Assembly (NCBI GenBank): GCA_033762735.1
Contig: JANRLJ010000176.1
Location: 1 to 64,000, forward strand
DNA: 64,000 bases
Direction: 5' to 3'
Source of the DNA: JANRLJ01 sp033762735
GTDB taxonomy: Bacteria; Chloroflexota; Anaerolineae; Aggregatilineales; Phototrophicaceae
The notes below the pieces were generated by a model. The model had not been told where the DNA came from, made no database searches, and was given only the letters and a program-made list of their open reading frames with translations. Made by a program: the position numbers and the translations under genes. Of the stretch, positions 17,663 to 26,280 are shown piece by piece (the first letter of the stretch is position 1; every line of letters begins with the position of its first letter).

Positions 17663-18058
17663 TTAGTCCTCGTCGTCCTCAAGTTCCCCGGTCATCTCGG
17701 CCAGTTTCCGTTTCAGATCACGAATCGTGGTCGGGTTTTGTTCAGACGTAAACTGGGCATCCAGGTCTTTAATCAACTCGCGCAGATAGGCGTTCAACTG
17801 TTTGACCAGCATCAGCGTCGTGCTGAAGTGCAAGCTGTCGCTGGCGTCCTCCGGAAGTTCCAGCACCAGCCCCTGCGTGATGTACACATCGTCGGGCAAA
17901 AGCTGCGCGATGCTGGCCTGCAAGCCGCGATAGCTGCGCGCACTGACGCCGCCCGTCCCGCGCTGGATGCTCCAGTTCAGGCTGCGCTCCATTGAATCGG
18001 CTAAAGCTGCCAGCGCTGCCCGTAACTGCTTCAGTTTGCGATAACTCTGCTCATTCAT
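17663..18058 (-). CDS. Uncharacterised protein in operon with ECF sigma factor
   Basis: 131 residues from the ATG at 18058, which has a good Shine-Dalgarno (GGAGGAAG) inside the sigma gene; the stop of the sigma gene overlaps by 8 bases. No recognised domain. The sequence is mostly helical and charged, with a basic first half (RKLKQLRAALAAL, SARSYRGL) and a strongly acidic C-terminus (GELEDDED). No membrane segment and no zinc motif. The overlap and sigma context make a soluble regulator or partner of the sigma factor possible, but nothing in the sequence shows it. Confidence 0.65.
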   Translation of the reverse strand: MNEQSYRKLKQLRAALAALADSMERSLNWSIQRGTGGVSARSYRGLQASIAQLLPDDVYITQGLVLELPEDASDSLHFSTTLMLVKQLNAYLRELIKDLDAQFTSEQNPTTIRDLKRKLAEMTGELEDDED

Positions 18059-18653
18059 GATTCTTCCTCCGGCCAAAAGCGATGTTTAAGGTTGAAAGGG
18101 TGTCGGGGCTGAGCAGCCCCTTGAGCGCCCGTCGTGCGTAATGCAGGCGCGATTTTACAGTGCCGACGCTGGTGTTCATCATCAAGGCGATTTCCGCCTG
18201 ACTGAATTCCTCCTCATAGAACAGGATCATCGTCTGGCGGTGCGGCTCTGGCAGGCGGTCGATGGCCTGCTGCACTTCCTTATAAAGCGCCATCCATTCC
18301 GCGTCGTCGTCGAGTGCCTCGCGTTCACTGACCTGCGCCCGGTCGATCTCCTCCTCATCCATCTGCATGGTAGGGCGGCGCTGCTGACGGCGCAGTTCTT
18401 CATAGCAGAAATTACGTGCCACACCGAACGCATAGGGGCGAATGTTTTCAATCGGTTTGATGCGGTGCAGGTTGTGGTAAAGCGCGATGGACACGTCCTG
18501 CATCACATCGTCCACCGCCTCGGCGTGACCAATCAGCCGCCTGACGAAACGGCGCAGCAGCGGCTCCAACACCTGCCAGAGTTCCTGGTAAGCCTCATGG
18601 TCGCCGGAAGCCACGATCTGCAAAAAGTCGTCGTTGTACGCCAACGCTGCCAC
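18051..18653 (-). CDS. ECF-type RNA polymerase sigma factor
   Basis: About 200 residues from a GTG at 18653 (AGGA eight bases upstream); a longer frame begins at a TTG at 18707. Region 2 includes LRRFVRRLIGHAEAVDDVMQD and IRPYAFGVARNFCYEELRR. Region 4 has LPEPHRQTMILFYEEEFSQ with the HTH AEIALMMNTSVGTVKSRL. It directs RNA polymerase to a stress- or signal-specific promoter set that cannot be told from sequence. It differs from the broken sigma gene at 15.1 kb. First gene of a two-gene operon. Confidence 0.85.
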   Translation of the reverse strand: MAALAYNDDFLQIVASGDHEAYQELWQVLEPLLRRFVRRLIGHAEAVDDVMQDVSIALYHNLHRIKPIENIRPYAFGVARNFCYEELRRQQRRPTMQMDEEEIDRAQVSEREALDDDAEWMALYKEVQQAIDRLPEPHRQTMILFYEEEFSQAEIALMMNTSVGTVKSRLHYARRALKGLLSPDTLSTLNIAFGRRKNHE

Positions 18654-18748
18654 GCCCGTTCGTCCTGTGTACGGTTCACATCCTCTACTTGGGGTTCCCC
18701 TCCGCAAAGGTTCAAAACTGGTCGTGGGCAGTTTCTCTGCGCAGTTTT

Positions 18749-19978
18749 TCAGGGAGAAGGCACCGATTTTTCCGGGACGGGCTGCGCGACCGGGACTTCG
18801 ATAGGCGCGGGAGTCCAGGTGCGGCTCATCAGCGAAAAGCCGACCGCGGCCAGCAGCGCCGTGATTGCGCCCGCGTACCAGATCGCCGACGGCGCAATCG
18901 CATCGCTCAGAATGCCGCCGAGCATGGGGCCGATTCCGGTGCCGAGGGTGAACGTCATCGTATACAGCCCCATATAGCGGGCGCGCATGGCAGCCGGGGC
19001 GATATTGGCGACCAGCGCGGTTGAGGTGGGCGAGACGATCAGCTCACCAACGGTCATCACGATCATGGCAAGGATGAAGTGGTTGACGGTCGAGGACAGC
19101 GCAAAGCCGCTCAGCCCGACGACATAAAACAGCGAACCGAACGTCAGCACCGGGAAGGGGGGATAGCGCCGGGTAATGCGCGTTACGGTGTATTGCAGCA
19201 GTACGACCATGATGGCATTGACCGCCAGAATTCGCCCGTACTGGTCTTCGAGGATGCCATACTGTTCCTTCGTATAGACCGACAGCAGATTGAACACCAG
19301 CGCGATGGCGATTTCCAGGAGGAGGAACACGCTAATATAGGTCATGAACGGGCGGTCGCGCAGCACCGTCGCATAGCCGCCGCTCTGCTGCTGTGCGTCA
19401 TCCTTCTGCGGCAGCGTTTCGGGGATGAGCAGCGCCATCGGCAGCACAAGCGCGATGTTGATAAAGGCGGTTGTGGTATAGGCAAACAGGTTCGACTGCA
19501 CGATCAGCAGGCCGCCGACCGCCGGGCCAACCGCAATCGCCAGATTGGAGATCACGCGGATGAGGGCATAGGCATCCGTGCGCTGTTCCGGCGCGACCAG
19601 ATCGGCCACCATCGCGTTGGTGCCGACGTAAAACACGGGATGCAGAATGCCATACACCGCAATCAGCACCGCCCACTGCCACAGGGTCGTCGCCTGGCTC
19701 ATGACCAGCAGCACGCCGCTGAACACGACCATCCCGCCCAGCATCGCGCGTTTTCGCCCAAAGCGATCCATTACCGCGCTGATGGTCGAGGTGCCAATGA
19801 GACTCGCGGCGGCCTGAATGCTCAATAAGACGCTGATGCTGGAAAGGGGTGCGCCGGTCTGCTCACGGATGAAGACGGTGATAAACGGCCAGATGAGCGA
19901 CGCCCCGATGCGGTTGAAGAAAAAACACGCGCTCAGAATCAGGAACGCGCGTGGATAGACAGCAGCTTTTTGAAACAA
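18749..19978 (-). CDS. Major facilitator superfamily transporter
   Basis: 409 residues, about 12 transmembrane helices in two six-helix halves. The MFS loop 2-3 signature appears as AVMDRFGRKRAMLGG (residues about 64-78). The TTG start at 19978 has AGGA seven bases upstream. A drug or metabolite/proton antiporter of the MdtG/tetracycline-efflux type is most likely; the substrate is unknown. It stands alone between the ECF operon and an intergenic stretch with repeats. Confidence 0.85.
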   Translation of the reverse strand: MFQKAAVYPRAFLILSACFFFNRIGASLIWPFITVFIREQTGAPLSSISVLLSIQAAASLIGTSTISAVMDRFGRKRAMLGGMVVFSGVLLVMSQATTLWQWAVLIAVYGILHPVFYVGTNAMVADLVAPEQRTDAYALIRVISNLAIAVGPAVGGLLIVQSNLFAYTTTAFINIALVLPMALLIPETLPQKDDAQQQSGGYATVLRDRPFMTYISVFLLLEIAIALVFNLLSVYTKEQYGILEDQYGRILAVNAIMVVLLQYTVTRITRRYPPFPVLTFGSLFYVVGLSGFALSSTVNHFILAMIVMTVGELIVSPTSTALVANIAPAAMRARYMGLYTMTFTLGTGIGPMLGGILSDAIAPSAIWYAGAITALLAAVGFSLMSRTWTPAPIEVPVAQPVPEKSVPSP

Positions 19979-20058
19979 GGCAGAATCCTAGTACCGAGTG
20001 GTAGGTGAGTACCGAGTAGAAAGTGATGAGTAGAAGCTATTTCAACATTGACATTGCG

Positions 20059-20084
20059 GTAAGGGCGACGCGCATCACCCGTAC
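20059..20084. repeat. REP-like palindrome, GGGCGACG family (degenerate)
   Basis: GTAAGGGCGACG... CACCCGTAC. It lies in a 287-bp gene-free stretch (19979-20265) that also holds repeats of GTACCGAGT at 19990-20020. Confidence 0.5.
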
Positions 20085-20174
20085 AACGACCAGTTTTGAA
20101 ATAAGTTGTAGCGTAATAAGCAGTACGCGAAAAGGTAAAGATTATGGTCTTCAATCTGGCAGCAAAAAAATCAC

Positions 20175-20202
20175 GCAGGGACACGGTCTGCCGTGCCCTT
20201 GC
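20175..20202. repeat. REP-like palindrome, GGGACACGG family (degenerate)
   Basis: Arms GCAGGGACACGG and CCGTGCCCTTGC around TCTG. Confidence 0.6.
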
Positions 20203-20265
20203 AGATTTTACAAGACATGAATACCGCAATCGGGTGTTTTTACGGGCGACCCGACGACGTATTGC

Positions 20266-21474
20266 TTACCGTTCGCTGCTTACTGCCCCAACGCTTTGCA
20301 CCGCCACGCGCATCCGCTCCAGCGCTTCGGTCAGCATCGGGCGTGGGCAGCCGAAGTTCAGCCGCGCGAAACCGACCCCCGCCGTCCCGAACACCCCGCC
20401 TGCGTTCAGCGCGACCCTGGCATTCTTGAGGAAGAACGGCTCGATCCAGCCGCCGAACACCAACTCAGTCGATTCAGGCAGGGTGCGGCAGTCCAGCCAG
20501 GAGAGATAGGTGCCTTCTGGTGAAGTGACGGCCATCCCTGGCAAAAACTCGGCCACGTAGTCGCTGACGTAATCCCGGTTGGCGGTCAGGTAGGGCAGGA
20601 GTGACTTCAGCCACGCATCGCCTTCTTCATAAGCTGCCAGCGCTGCCGCAAAGCCCATGATGTTAACGTGCGGCACCATCAGACCACGCGCCTTGTTGAA
20701 CTGGGCACGGAGGTCGGGATTCTGGATGATGGCGAAGGAACAGCCCAGGCCGGGAATGTTGAACGTTTTGCTCGGTGCCATGAGCGTCAAGGTGCGGGCG
20801 GCGATCTCCGGCGAGAGCGAGGCCAGCGGGATGTGCTGCGCCTCGCCCATCAGCAGATCGCAGTGGATTTCGTCCGACACCATGATGACATCGTGCTTGA
20901 GGCAAATGTCGGCCATGCGCGTCAGTTCATCTCGCGTCCACACGCGCCCGATGGGGTTATGCGGGCTGCACAGCGCGAAGACTCTGGTGCGCTCGTTGAT
21001 GGCGTTCTCGAAGGCGTTGAAGTCGATCTCGTAGCGAAGCTGGCTGTCGCTGCGAACGGGAACCAGATCGACGGTGTTGGCGATCTGCCCATGATCGGGC
21101 GGAATCATCAGGAAGGGCGGGTAGACCGGCGTCTGCATGAGCACGTTATCGCCCGTCTGCCCATACGCCCGCACGGCCACATTCAATGCCGCGACCACGC
21201 CGGGGATAAACACGATGTCTTCCGGGCTGATCTGCCAGTTGTAGAGCCGCGCCATCCGCTCGACCAGTACCGCTTTAAGGCGTTCGGGTTCGCTGCTGTA
21301 GCCGAAGACGCCATGTGCCGCCCGTGTCTGAATAGCCTTCACAATCGCTTCCGGCGAGGCAAAGTCCATATCCGCCACCCACATGGGCAGCACGTCGGCC
21401 TCGAACATATCCCACTTGGCACAGTCCGTCCCGCGCCGCTCGATGGGGGTGTCAAAATTGAAATGATTAAACAT
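20266..21474 (-). CDS. patB: PatB/MalY-type PLP-dependent C-S lyase
   Basis: 402 residues of the fold-type I aminotransferase class I/II group. The N-terminal signature (DMFEADVLPMWVADMDF) and FGYSS are typical of PatB/MalY cystathionine beta-lyases. The PLP lysine is in MAPSKTFNIPGL, SDEIHCDL carries the aspartate contacting the pyridine nitrogen, and RLNFGCPR near the C-terminus carries the carboxylate-binding arginine. Expected reaction: beta-elimination of cystathionine or cysteine conjugates to pyruvate, ammonia and a thiol. Start ATG is preceded by AAGGGA. The MntA-HepT pair ends 12 bases before it on the same strand, probably by chance. Confidence 0.85.
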   Translation of the reverse strand: MFNHFNFDTPIERRGTDCAKWDMFEADVLPMWVADMDFASPEAIVKAIQTRAAHGVFGYSSEPERLKAVLVERMARLYNWQISPEDIVFIPGVVAALNVAVRAYGQTGDNVLMQTPVYPPFLMIPPDHGQIANTVDLVPVRSDSQLRYEIDFNAFENAINERTRVFALCSPHNPIGRVWTRDELTRMADICLKHDVIMVSDEIHCDLLMGEAQHIPLASLSPEIAARTLTLMAPSKTFNIPGLGCSFAIIQNPDLRAQFNKARGLMVPHVNIMGFAAALAAYEEGDAWLKSLLPYLTANRDYVSDYVAEFLPGMAVTSPEGTYLSWLDCRTLPESTELVFGGWIEPFFLKNARVALNAGGVFGTAGVGFARLNFGCPRPMLTEALERMRVAVQSVGAVSSER

Positions 21475-21485
21475 CTATTTTCCCT

Positions 21486-21830
21486 TTAGCTTTCAGAGGG
21501 TGGAACAATTTTTTCTAATTCACCAATGAGATCAGGTATTGATTTGGTCACGGTAGACCAGACAAGATCACGATCTATATCAAAATAGTCATGCACCAGG
21601 ACATGACGCATTCCGATAATTTTTGACCAGGGAATTTGTGGCTGTTCATCACGACTCTCTTTCGAGATTTTGAAAGCGGCCTCTCCAATAATCTGTATAG
21701 CATGAACCAGTGCAAAGGTCAGTTTAAGGTCATTGTCTAATGATGCACGACTTTCACCTGCCGCGAACATGGCAACAGTGTGTGCTGCTTCCAACATATG
21801 CCGCAGCCGTATCAGATCATCCTCTTTCAT
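21486..21830 (-). CDS. hepT: HepT-like HEPN toxin (RNase)
   Basis: 114 residues from the ATG at 21830, overlapping the antitoxin gene by 14 bases. It is an all-helical HEPN/DUF86 protein with the catalytic motif R-x4-H-x-Y in MRHVLVHDYF (residues about 80-89). Family knowledge: HepT cleaves RNA and is neutralised when MntA transfers AMP to the tyrosine of this motif. An in-frame start 10 codons earlier exists, but AAGGG suits this one. Confidence 0.85.
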   Translation of the reverse strand: MKEDDLIRLRHMLEAAHTVAMFAAGESRASLDNDLKLTFALVHAIQIIGEAAFKISKESRDEQPQIPWSKIIGMRHVLVHDYFDIDRDLVWSTVTKSIPDLIGELEKIVPPSES

Positions 21831-22131
21831 AGATGACCCTTGCTTTGGATAATACATCATCTCGAAAATGCGGACTAAGAAAAGCAGAGGTTTTTAGATC
21901 GACTTCACGCCCAAACATCTCTGATAATTCAACCTGTATGCCCCCCATGTCAAACAACGTAACTTCGGCATTCGGCTCGAACTCAATCAGGATATCGATG
22001 TCGCTGTCAGATCGAAAATCATCTCTTAGGACTGAGCCAAACAGTGAGAGCTTACGAATAGGATATTTTTCGCAAAGTTGGGCGAGGTTTATCTCCTCAA
22101 AGGTTTCCTCGTCGTTTATCTTGTTGTGCAT
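21817..22131 (-). CDS. mntA: MntA-like minimal nucleotidyltransferase antitoxin
   Basis: 104 residues with the nucleotidyltransferase motif LFGSVLRDDFRSDSDIDIL: GS, then the two metal-binding aspartates of SDxD. As in other MNT proteins, a third acidic residue follows later (REVDLKT). It forms a type VII toxin-antitoxin pair with the overlapping HepT gene, AMPylating the toxin. Start ATG with a poor ribosome site. Confidence 0.87.
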   Translation of the reverse strand: MHNKINDEETFEEINLAQLCEKYPIRKLSLFGSVLRDDFRSDSDIDILIEFEPNAEVTLFDMGGIQVELSEMFGREVDLKTSAFLSPHFRDDVLSKARVIYERG

Positions 22132-22450
22132 TCGGTTTTTCCAACTTTCGCCAGAGATGAATCAATAGCTGGACTTTATCCATTTTTGGTCAGAAGAGGT
22201 GGGTGATTAAGGTTCGCTTTCCTCCGCCACACGTTGAAACGTGCGGCTCCAAGCTGCCAAGCGCACTAAAGGCGCTGGAAGGATGAGCTTTGACGATCTC
22301 TTCCAGTCCCTTAAGTGGACTTGTCTTTTCGGCAGCCGGATGCTTTAGCATCTGGCGGAAAACACAGATTGTAATTGGATAAAATCGAGCATAGGAGACC
22401 CATCCTTCTATTCCAAGAAAGACAAAATCACATTTCGATGCTGCATCCCC
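22132..22450. other. Gene-free stretch, nothing recognised
   Basis: 319 bp between mntA and recN. No convincing reading frame, tRNA or terminator seen; only short inverted matches such as CGCACTAAAGGCGCT. Possibly remnant DNA. Confidence 0.5.
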
Positions 22451-24235
22451 CTACAGTAGTTTCCCCTGGGCAGGGGAGTCGCTGGCCGCCGGAATGCCCG
22501 GCATCACCTTTCTGCTGCGGGCTTCTTCCAGAAGCTCCCGTGCGCTCACCTTGCCCGATTCGCCTGATGCGCCCAGCATGTCGGCCAATTCCTGAATGCG
22601 CTCGGTTTCGTCGTCCAGCGGGCGCACCTGGGTAGTCGTGCGGTCTTTGCCTTGCAGCTTGCGGACGTGGAAATGGCGGTCAGCAAACCCGGCCAACTGC
22701 GGCAGATGCGTTACGACCAATACCTGATGGCTGCGCGTTAGCGACCACAGCTTTTCGCCCACGACGCTGCCCACGCGCCCGCCGATGCCCTGATCGACTT
22801 CATCGAAAATCAGGGTCGGGGTACGGTCGGCCTGCGACAGCACACGCTTGATCGAGAGCATAATCCGCGCCGCTTCACCGCCGGAGGCCACCTTCGCCAG
22901 CGGGCGCAGCGGTTCGCCGGGGTTGGCGCTCATGAGAAATTCGACTTCGTCGATCCCGGTCGCGTCGAAGGCCACGCGGCGGCTGCCCACATACGCGCCA
23001 TTGGGGTCATCATGCCAGTTGAGCGCGACTTCAAACTGCGTGCGCTCCATGCGCAGGTCCTTCAATTCCTGCACCACGCGCTTGGAAAGCTGCGAGCCGA
23101 TGCTGCGCCGCACCTTGCTGATGTTCTGCCCAAGTTCCCCGATCTGCTTGAGGAACATGGTTTCCTTTTCGCGCAGTTCTTCCAGCCGTTCCTCGCTGTG
23201 CTCGATGTTGTTCAGTTCGGTGCGGGCGGTTTCGGCATGGTCGAGGATGAGTTCGATGGTCACGCCATAGCGACGTTTAAGCTTGTTGATCAGTTCCAGC
23301 CGTTCCTCAATGTCGTTGATACGTTCCGGGTCGAATTCGATCTCGTCCCCATAGCGCACCATCTCCAGCGCCAGTTCCTGTGCCTGGGCGCTGATACTGT
23401 CGGCCAGTTCGGCATATTCGCTCAGGTCATCGTCAATCGCAGCCAGCTTATTGAGCAGCACGGCCACACGCTGGAGCTGATCGACCGCGCCGTCCTGCGT
23501 ACCCCGGTCATCACCGCTTAGCAGGGCAGCCGCTTCGATGGACAGGGTGGCAAGCTGTTCGCTGTTGGAAAGGCGGATGCGCTCGGCCTTGAGTTCATCG
23601 TCCTCGCCGGGGCGCAGTTCCGCCGCGTCGATCTCTTCGACATCACGGCGCAGTTGTTCGGCGCGGCGCTGCAAAGCGGCCTCGTCTTCCATCAGCACAC
23701 GCATTTCACGACGCACTTCCTGAAGATGCGCCACAACCGTCGCCAGCGCCTCGCGGATTTCGAGCAGATCGGCGTAGCGGTCGAGCAGGTCGATATGCGC
23801 GGAGGACTTGAGCAGCGAGAAATGATCGCTCTGGCCGTGAATGTCGATCAGCGCCTCGCCCACCTCGCGCAGCACCTCCTGGTTGACGGTGAAGCCGTTG
23901 ATGCGGGCGGTCGAACGCCCGTTGTTGCGCATTTCCCGCGTGAGGGTGATAAAGCGGGAGGAGTCATCACTTTCCAGTTCCTCGCGCAGCAGAATAGGGT
24001 GAACGCGGTGGAAGGTGGCTTCATCCAGCGCGAAGACGCCTTCGATCAGCGCCTTCTCCGCGCCAGCGCGCACCATCGCCGGGTCGCTTTTGCCGCCCAG
24101 CAGCAGTTCCACCGCGTCGATAATAATGGATTTGCCCGCCCCGGTTTCACCCGTAATGACGTTAAACCCACTAGCAAATTCAAGTTCAAGATGATCGATG
24201 ATGGCAAAATTTCGGATGCGGATTTCTTCTAGCAT
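22451..24235 (-). CDS. recN: DNA repair protein RecN
   Basis: 594 residues from ATG 24235; the previous codon is GTG. It is an SMC-like ATPase with Walker A GETGAGKS near residue 30, a long central coiled coil (about 150-360), the ABC signature region VASGGEAARIMLSIKRVL, Walker B TLIFDEVDQGIGG and a C-terminal VTHLPQLAGFAD with the switch histidine. It acts in double-strand break repair. The ATG shares one base with the stop of the upstream membrane gene (TGATG), so the two are translationally coupled. Length is a little above the usual about 560. Confidence 0.95.
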   Translation of the reverse strand: MLEEIRIRNFAIIDHLELEFASGFNVITGETGAGKSIIIDAVELLLGGKSDPAMVRAGAEKALIEGVFALDEATFHRVHPILLREELESDDSSRFITLTREMRNNGRSTARINGFTVNQEVLREVGEALIDIHGQSDHFSLLKSSAHIDLLDRYADLLEIREALATVVAHLQEVRREMRVLMEDEAALQRRAEQLRRDVEEIDAAELRPGEDDELKAERIRLSNSEQLATLSIEAAALLSGDDRGTQDGAVDQLQRVAVLLNKLAAIDDDLSEYAELADSISAQAQELALEMVRYGDEIEFDPERINDIEERLELINKLKRRYGVTIELILDHAETARTELNNIEHSEERLEELREKETMFLKQIGELGQNISKVRRSIGSQLSKRVVQELKDLRMERTQFEVALNWHDDPNGAYVGSRRVAFDATGIDEVEFLMSANPGEPLRPLAKVASGGEAARIMLSIKRVLSQADRTPTLIFDEVDQGIGGRVGSVVGEKLWSLTRSHQVLVVTHLPQLAGFADRHFHVRKLQGKDRTTTQVRPLDDETERIQELADMLGASGESGKVSARELLEEARSRKVMPGIPAASDSPAQGKLL

Positions 24236-24918
24236 CACAATTTCATCCGGCTATAGACCGCGAAGGCGGCCAGTCCGACAAAAAGATATAACCCTATAGA
24301 GAAGTTAAAGCTGAGCAACTGCTCAATGATATAGTCACCAGCGGACGGCACAGCCAGCATTTCACGAATGGCGCTGGCTTCGGCGGCGGGCATCTGATCC
24401 AGCATTCGGTTAATCTCGGCTTCGTCACTGGTGCCGAAGATTTCCATATAGAAATCATTCACCGAGCCGTAAAATTCCTGATATTCGCCGTAAAGCTGAA
24501 TAGCTACGCCGATCAGTGCGCCAATGATGAACATCGCCGCGCCGATCTGCCCGCTGTAGCGCCCCCGCCGTTTCTTGACCGCCCGCAGCGCCACTTCCGC
24601 CACCACGCCGCCGACCGGGAATGCCAGAATGATGGCAAGGAACAGGAAGCCCCCGGTCGCGTTCATGATCGCGCCTGCTACCGCCCCCAGAACGGCGCAG
24701 ATCGCACCGCCAATCAGATAGTCACTGGACGTGCCTGTAAAAAATTTGTTATCCACCTGCCGAACACACTCCCGACAGCGGTAGCCGACAGGGGTGGAAA
24801 CGGCGCACTTAGCGCACATATAGCGTTCACAGCGATTGCAGCGCAGTTCGGTTTCAACATCGGTGTGAACAGCGCAGTGATGAATTTCTTCGTCGATGGT
24901 GGGTGCTTGTTGAGACAT
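24235..24918 (-). CDS. B-box zinc finger membrane protein
   Basis: 227 residues. Residues 14-55 hold a B-box-like zinc-binding array: C15, H18, C27, C30, C36, C39, C48, C51 (approximate numbering; motifs CNRC, CAKC, CREC). Four hydrophobic helices follow (about 68-90, 93-115, 122-145 and a C-terminal one at 203-223). Small B-box/TM proteins of this type are common next to recN or rhomboid genes in Chloroflexota and have no assigned function. Cytoplasmic zinc domain plus membrane anchor is inferred. Confidence 0.75.
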   Translation of the reverse strand: MSQQAPTIDEEIHHCAVHTDVETELRCNRCERYMCAKCAVSTPVGYRCRECVRQVDNKFFTGTSSDYLIGGAICAVLGAVAGAIMNATGGFLFLAIILAFPVGGVVAEVALRAVKKRRGRYSGQIGAAMFIIGALIGVAIQLYGEYQEFYGSVNDFYMEIFGTSDEAEINRMLDQMPAAEASAIREMLAVPSAGDYIIEQLLSFNFSIGLYLFVGLAAFAVYSRMKL

Positions 24919-24975
24919 GCAGGGTCGGGTTCCCGGAACTTGTTGACAGGTTAGACTCTTATTCTAATCGCCTTA

Positions 24976-25003
24976 TATATAGAACACGGTTAGAAGGTGT
25001 GAA
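24976..25003 (-). promoter_or_regulatory. Candidate sigma70-type promoter for the B-box/recN operon
   Basis: On the minus strand TTCACA (24998-25003), 16-bp spacer, TATATA (24976-24981), about 55 bases upstream of the B-box gene start. It lies just past the nadK stop codon. Confidence 0.5.
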
Positions 25004-25006
25004 TTT

Positions 25007-25942
25007 TTATGAATGCTGATGATGATTGTCGGAAACGGTGGTGTTGGAGTGTCCGTTGGGTGGCGGTGCTGTACCCGGTCGTGAGACACGCGGTTCGAGA
25101 CGGTCAAGCAGGGAGCGGTAGAAATAATTGCGCGACCGCAGCCGGGCAAATCGGCTGGAATATTCGCTGCCCTGAATGCAGATGCGTTCGTCTTCGCCCA
25201 GCGAATGCAGCACCGCACCATCTGCCGAAATCATGATCTCATTGCGGTTGGTCGCCGCCGCTCGTACTTCGACCTGTGCGCCTTCTGCCAGCACAATCGG
25301 ACGATCCATGCTCAGGTGCGGCGCTGCCGGGACGATCAGAATATTGCCCAGTTCCGGCGGCAGAATCGGCCCGCCGAGCGCGAGGGCATAGGCTGTCGAA
25401 CCCGTCGCGGTGGAAACCACCAGCGCATCGGCATTGTACGTCGTCGCCCAGTCGCTGTCGATATACGTATCCAACTGAATCATCCGCCCGATCACACTGC
25501 CGCTGATGACGATGTCGTTCAGCGCTTCACCGCTGACGACGGTCGTCTCTCCCCGCTTTACATCCACCCGGAGCATCATGCGCGTTTCAATCCAGAACTC
25601 TCCACGCAGCACCGCTTCTACATACGGCTCCCAAGTGTCCGGCTGGCTGATCTCGGTCAAAAAGCCAAGCTGACCCATGTTGATGCCCAGCACAGGAATC
25701 CCATATGGCGCACAGGCCCTTGCCGCCCGCAGCATTGCGCCGTCCCCGCCGATGGCGATCACCAGATCAGCACAGCGCACATCCTCAATGACTTCGTTTC
25801 CCTGCCACTCGGTATACATCCACGTCCGAACCGGGTAGCGCTTCAGGCCTTCAATGATGCGGTCGGCCACCGGGAACGTCTGGGGGCGCAGCGGATGCGC
25901 CAGCACACCAATGCAGGTCACTGCCGGGTTTTGTTCGCTCAA
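25007..25942 (-). CDS. nadK: NAD kinase
   Basis: 311 residues. VIAIGGDGAMLRAAR carries the GGDG motif (catalytic aspartate), LGINMGQLGFLTE the nucleotide-binding loop, and YNADALVVSTATGSTAYALA the conserved NE/D and TGSTAY motifs. It phosphorylates NAD+ to NADP+ with ATP in the cytoplasm. The start is TTG at 25942 with AAGGA nine bases upstream. The last about 30 residues are a Pro/His-rich tail not needed by the family. 338 bp upstream (25943-26280) contain the pstS control region. Confidence 0.93.
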   Translation of the reverse strand: MSEQNPAVTCIGVLAHPLRPQTFPVADRIIEGLKRYPVRTWMYTEWQGNEVIEDVRCADLVIAIGGDGAMLRAARACAPYGIPVLGINMGQLGFLTEISQPDTWEPYVEAVLRGEFWIETRMMLRVDVKRGETTVVSGEALNDIVISGSVIGRMIQLDTYIDSDWATTYNADALVVSTATGSTAYALALGGPILPPELGNILIVPAAPHLSMDRPIVLAEGAQVEVRAAATNRNEIMISADGAVLHSLGEDERICIQGSEYSSRFARLRSRNYFYRSLLDRLEPRVSRPGTAPPPNGHSNTTVSDNHHQHS

Positions 25943-26123
25943 CGGGTTCTGTCCTTACACCATACGTCTCACGTTCAAGTCTACCCGCGCATCCTGCCGA
26001 TTGCTACCATCCATCCGGGTAATGCTTAGTCGCCAAGAATATCTTACCATTCGCGGGAATTCCAGCACAGATGTTCTTTTCCAACCATAGCACAAAATCG
26101 ACTCAACGCGCTTTCAGAAACGA

Positions 26124-26140
26124 TTAACTTCTGGTTAATT
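26124..26140 (+). promoter_or_regulatory. Pho-box-like direct repeat upstream of pstS
   Basis: TTAACT-N5-TTAATT, an 11-bp period as in PhoP boxes of Bacillus (TTAACA-N5-TTAACA type). Further TTAA motifs at 26153 and 26197. It lies in the AT-rich 338-bp region before pstS. The matching site before pstC supports control by phosphate limitation. Inference by analogy; no PhoB/PhoR gene is in the window. Confidence 0.5.
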
Positions 26141-26280
26141 TATTATTTTTTATTAAAGCGATAGCAAACGACTTTTAAAGCTTTATCCCCGTTTTGTTAA
26201 CAGTGCATGGCTAACATCCCGCAATGAATGTGCATAGGGCACATGAAACACCCTCAAACCTATTTTCAAGGAGAGAGAAC

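Noticed and set aside
22132..22450. Possible remnant of an intron or structured RNA between mntA and recN
   Set aside because: No coherent secondary structure or motif could be found by eye.
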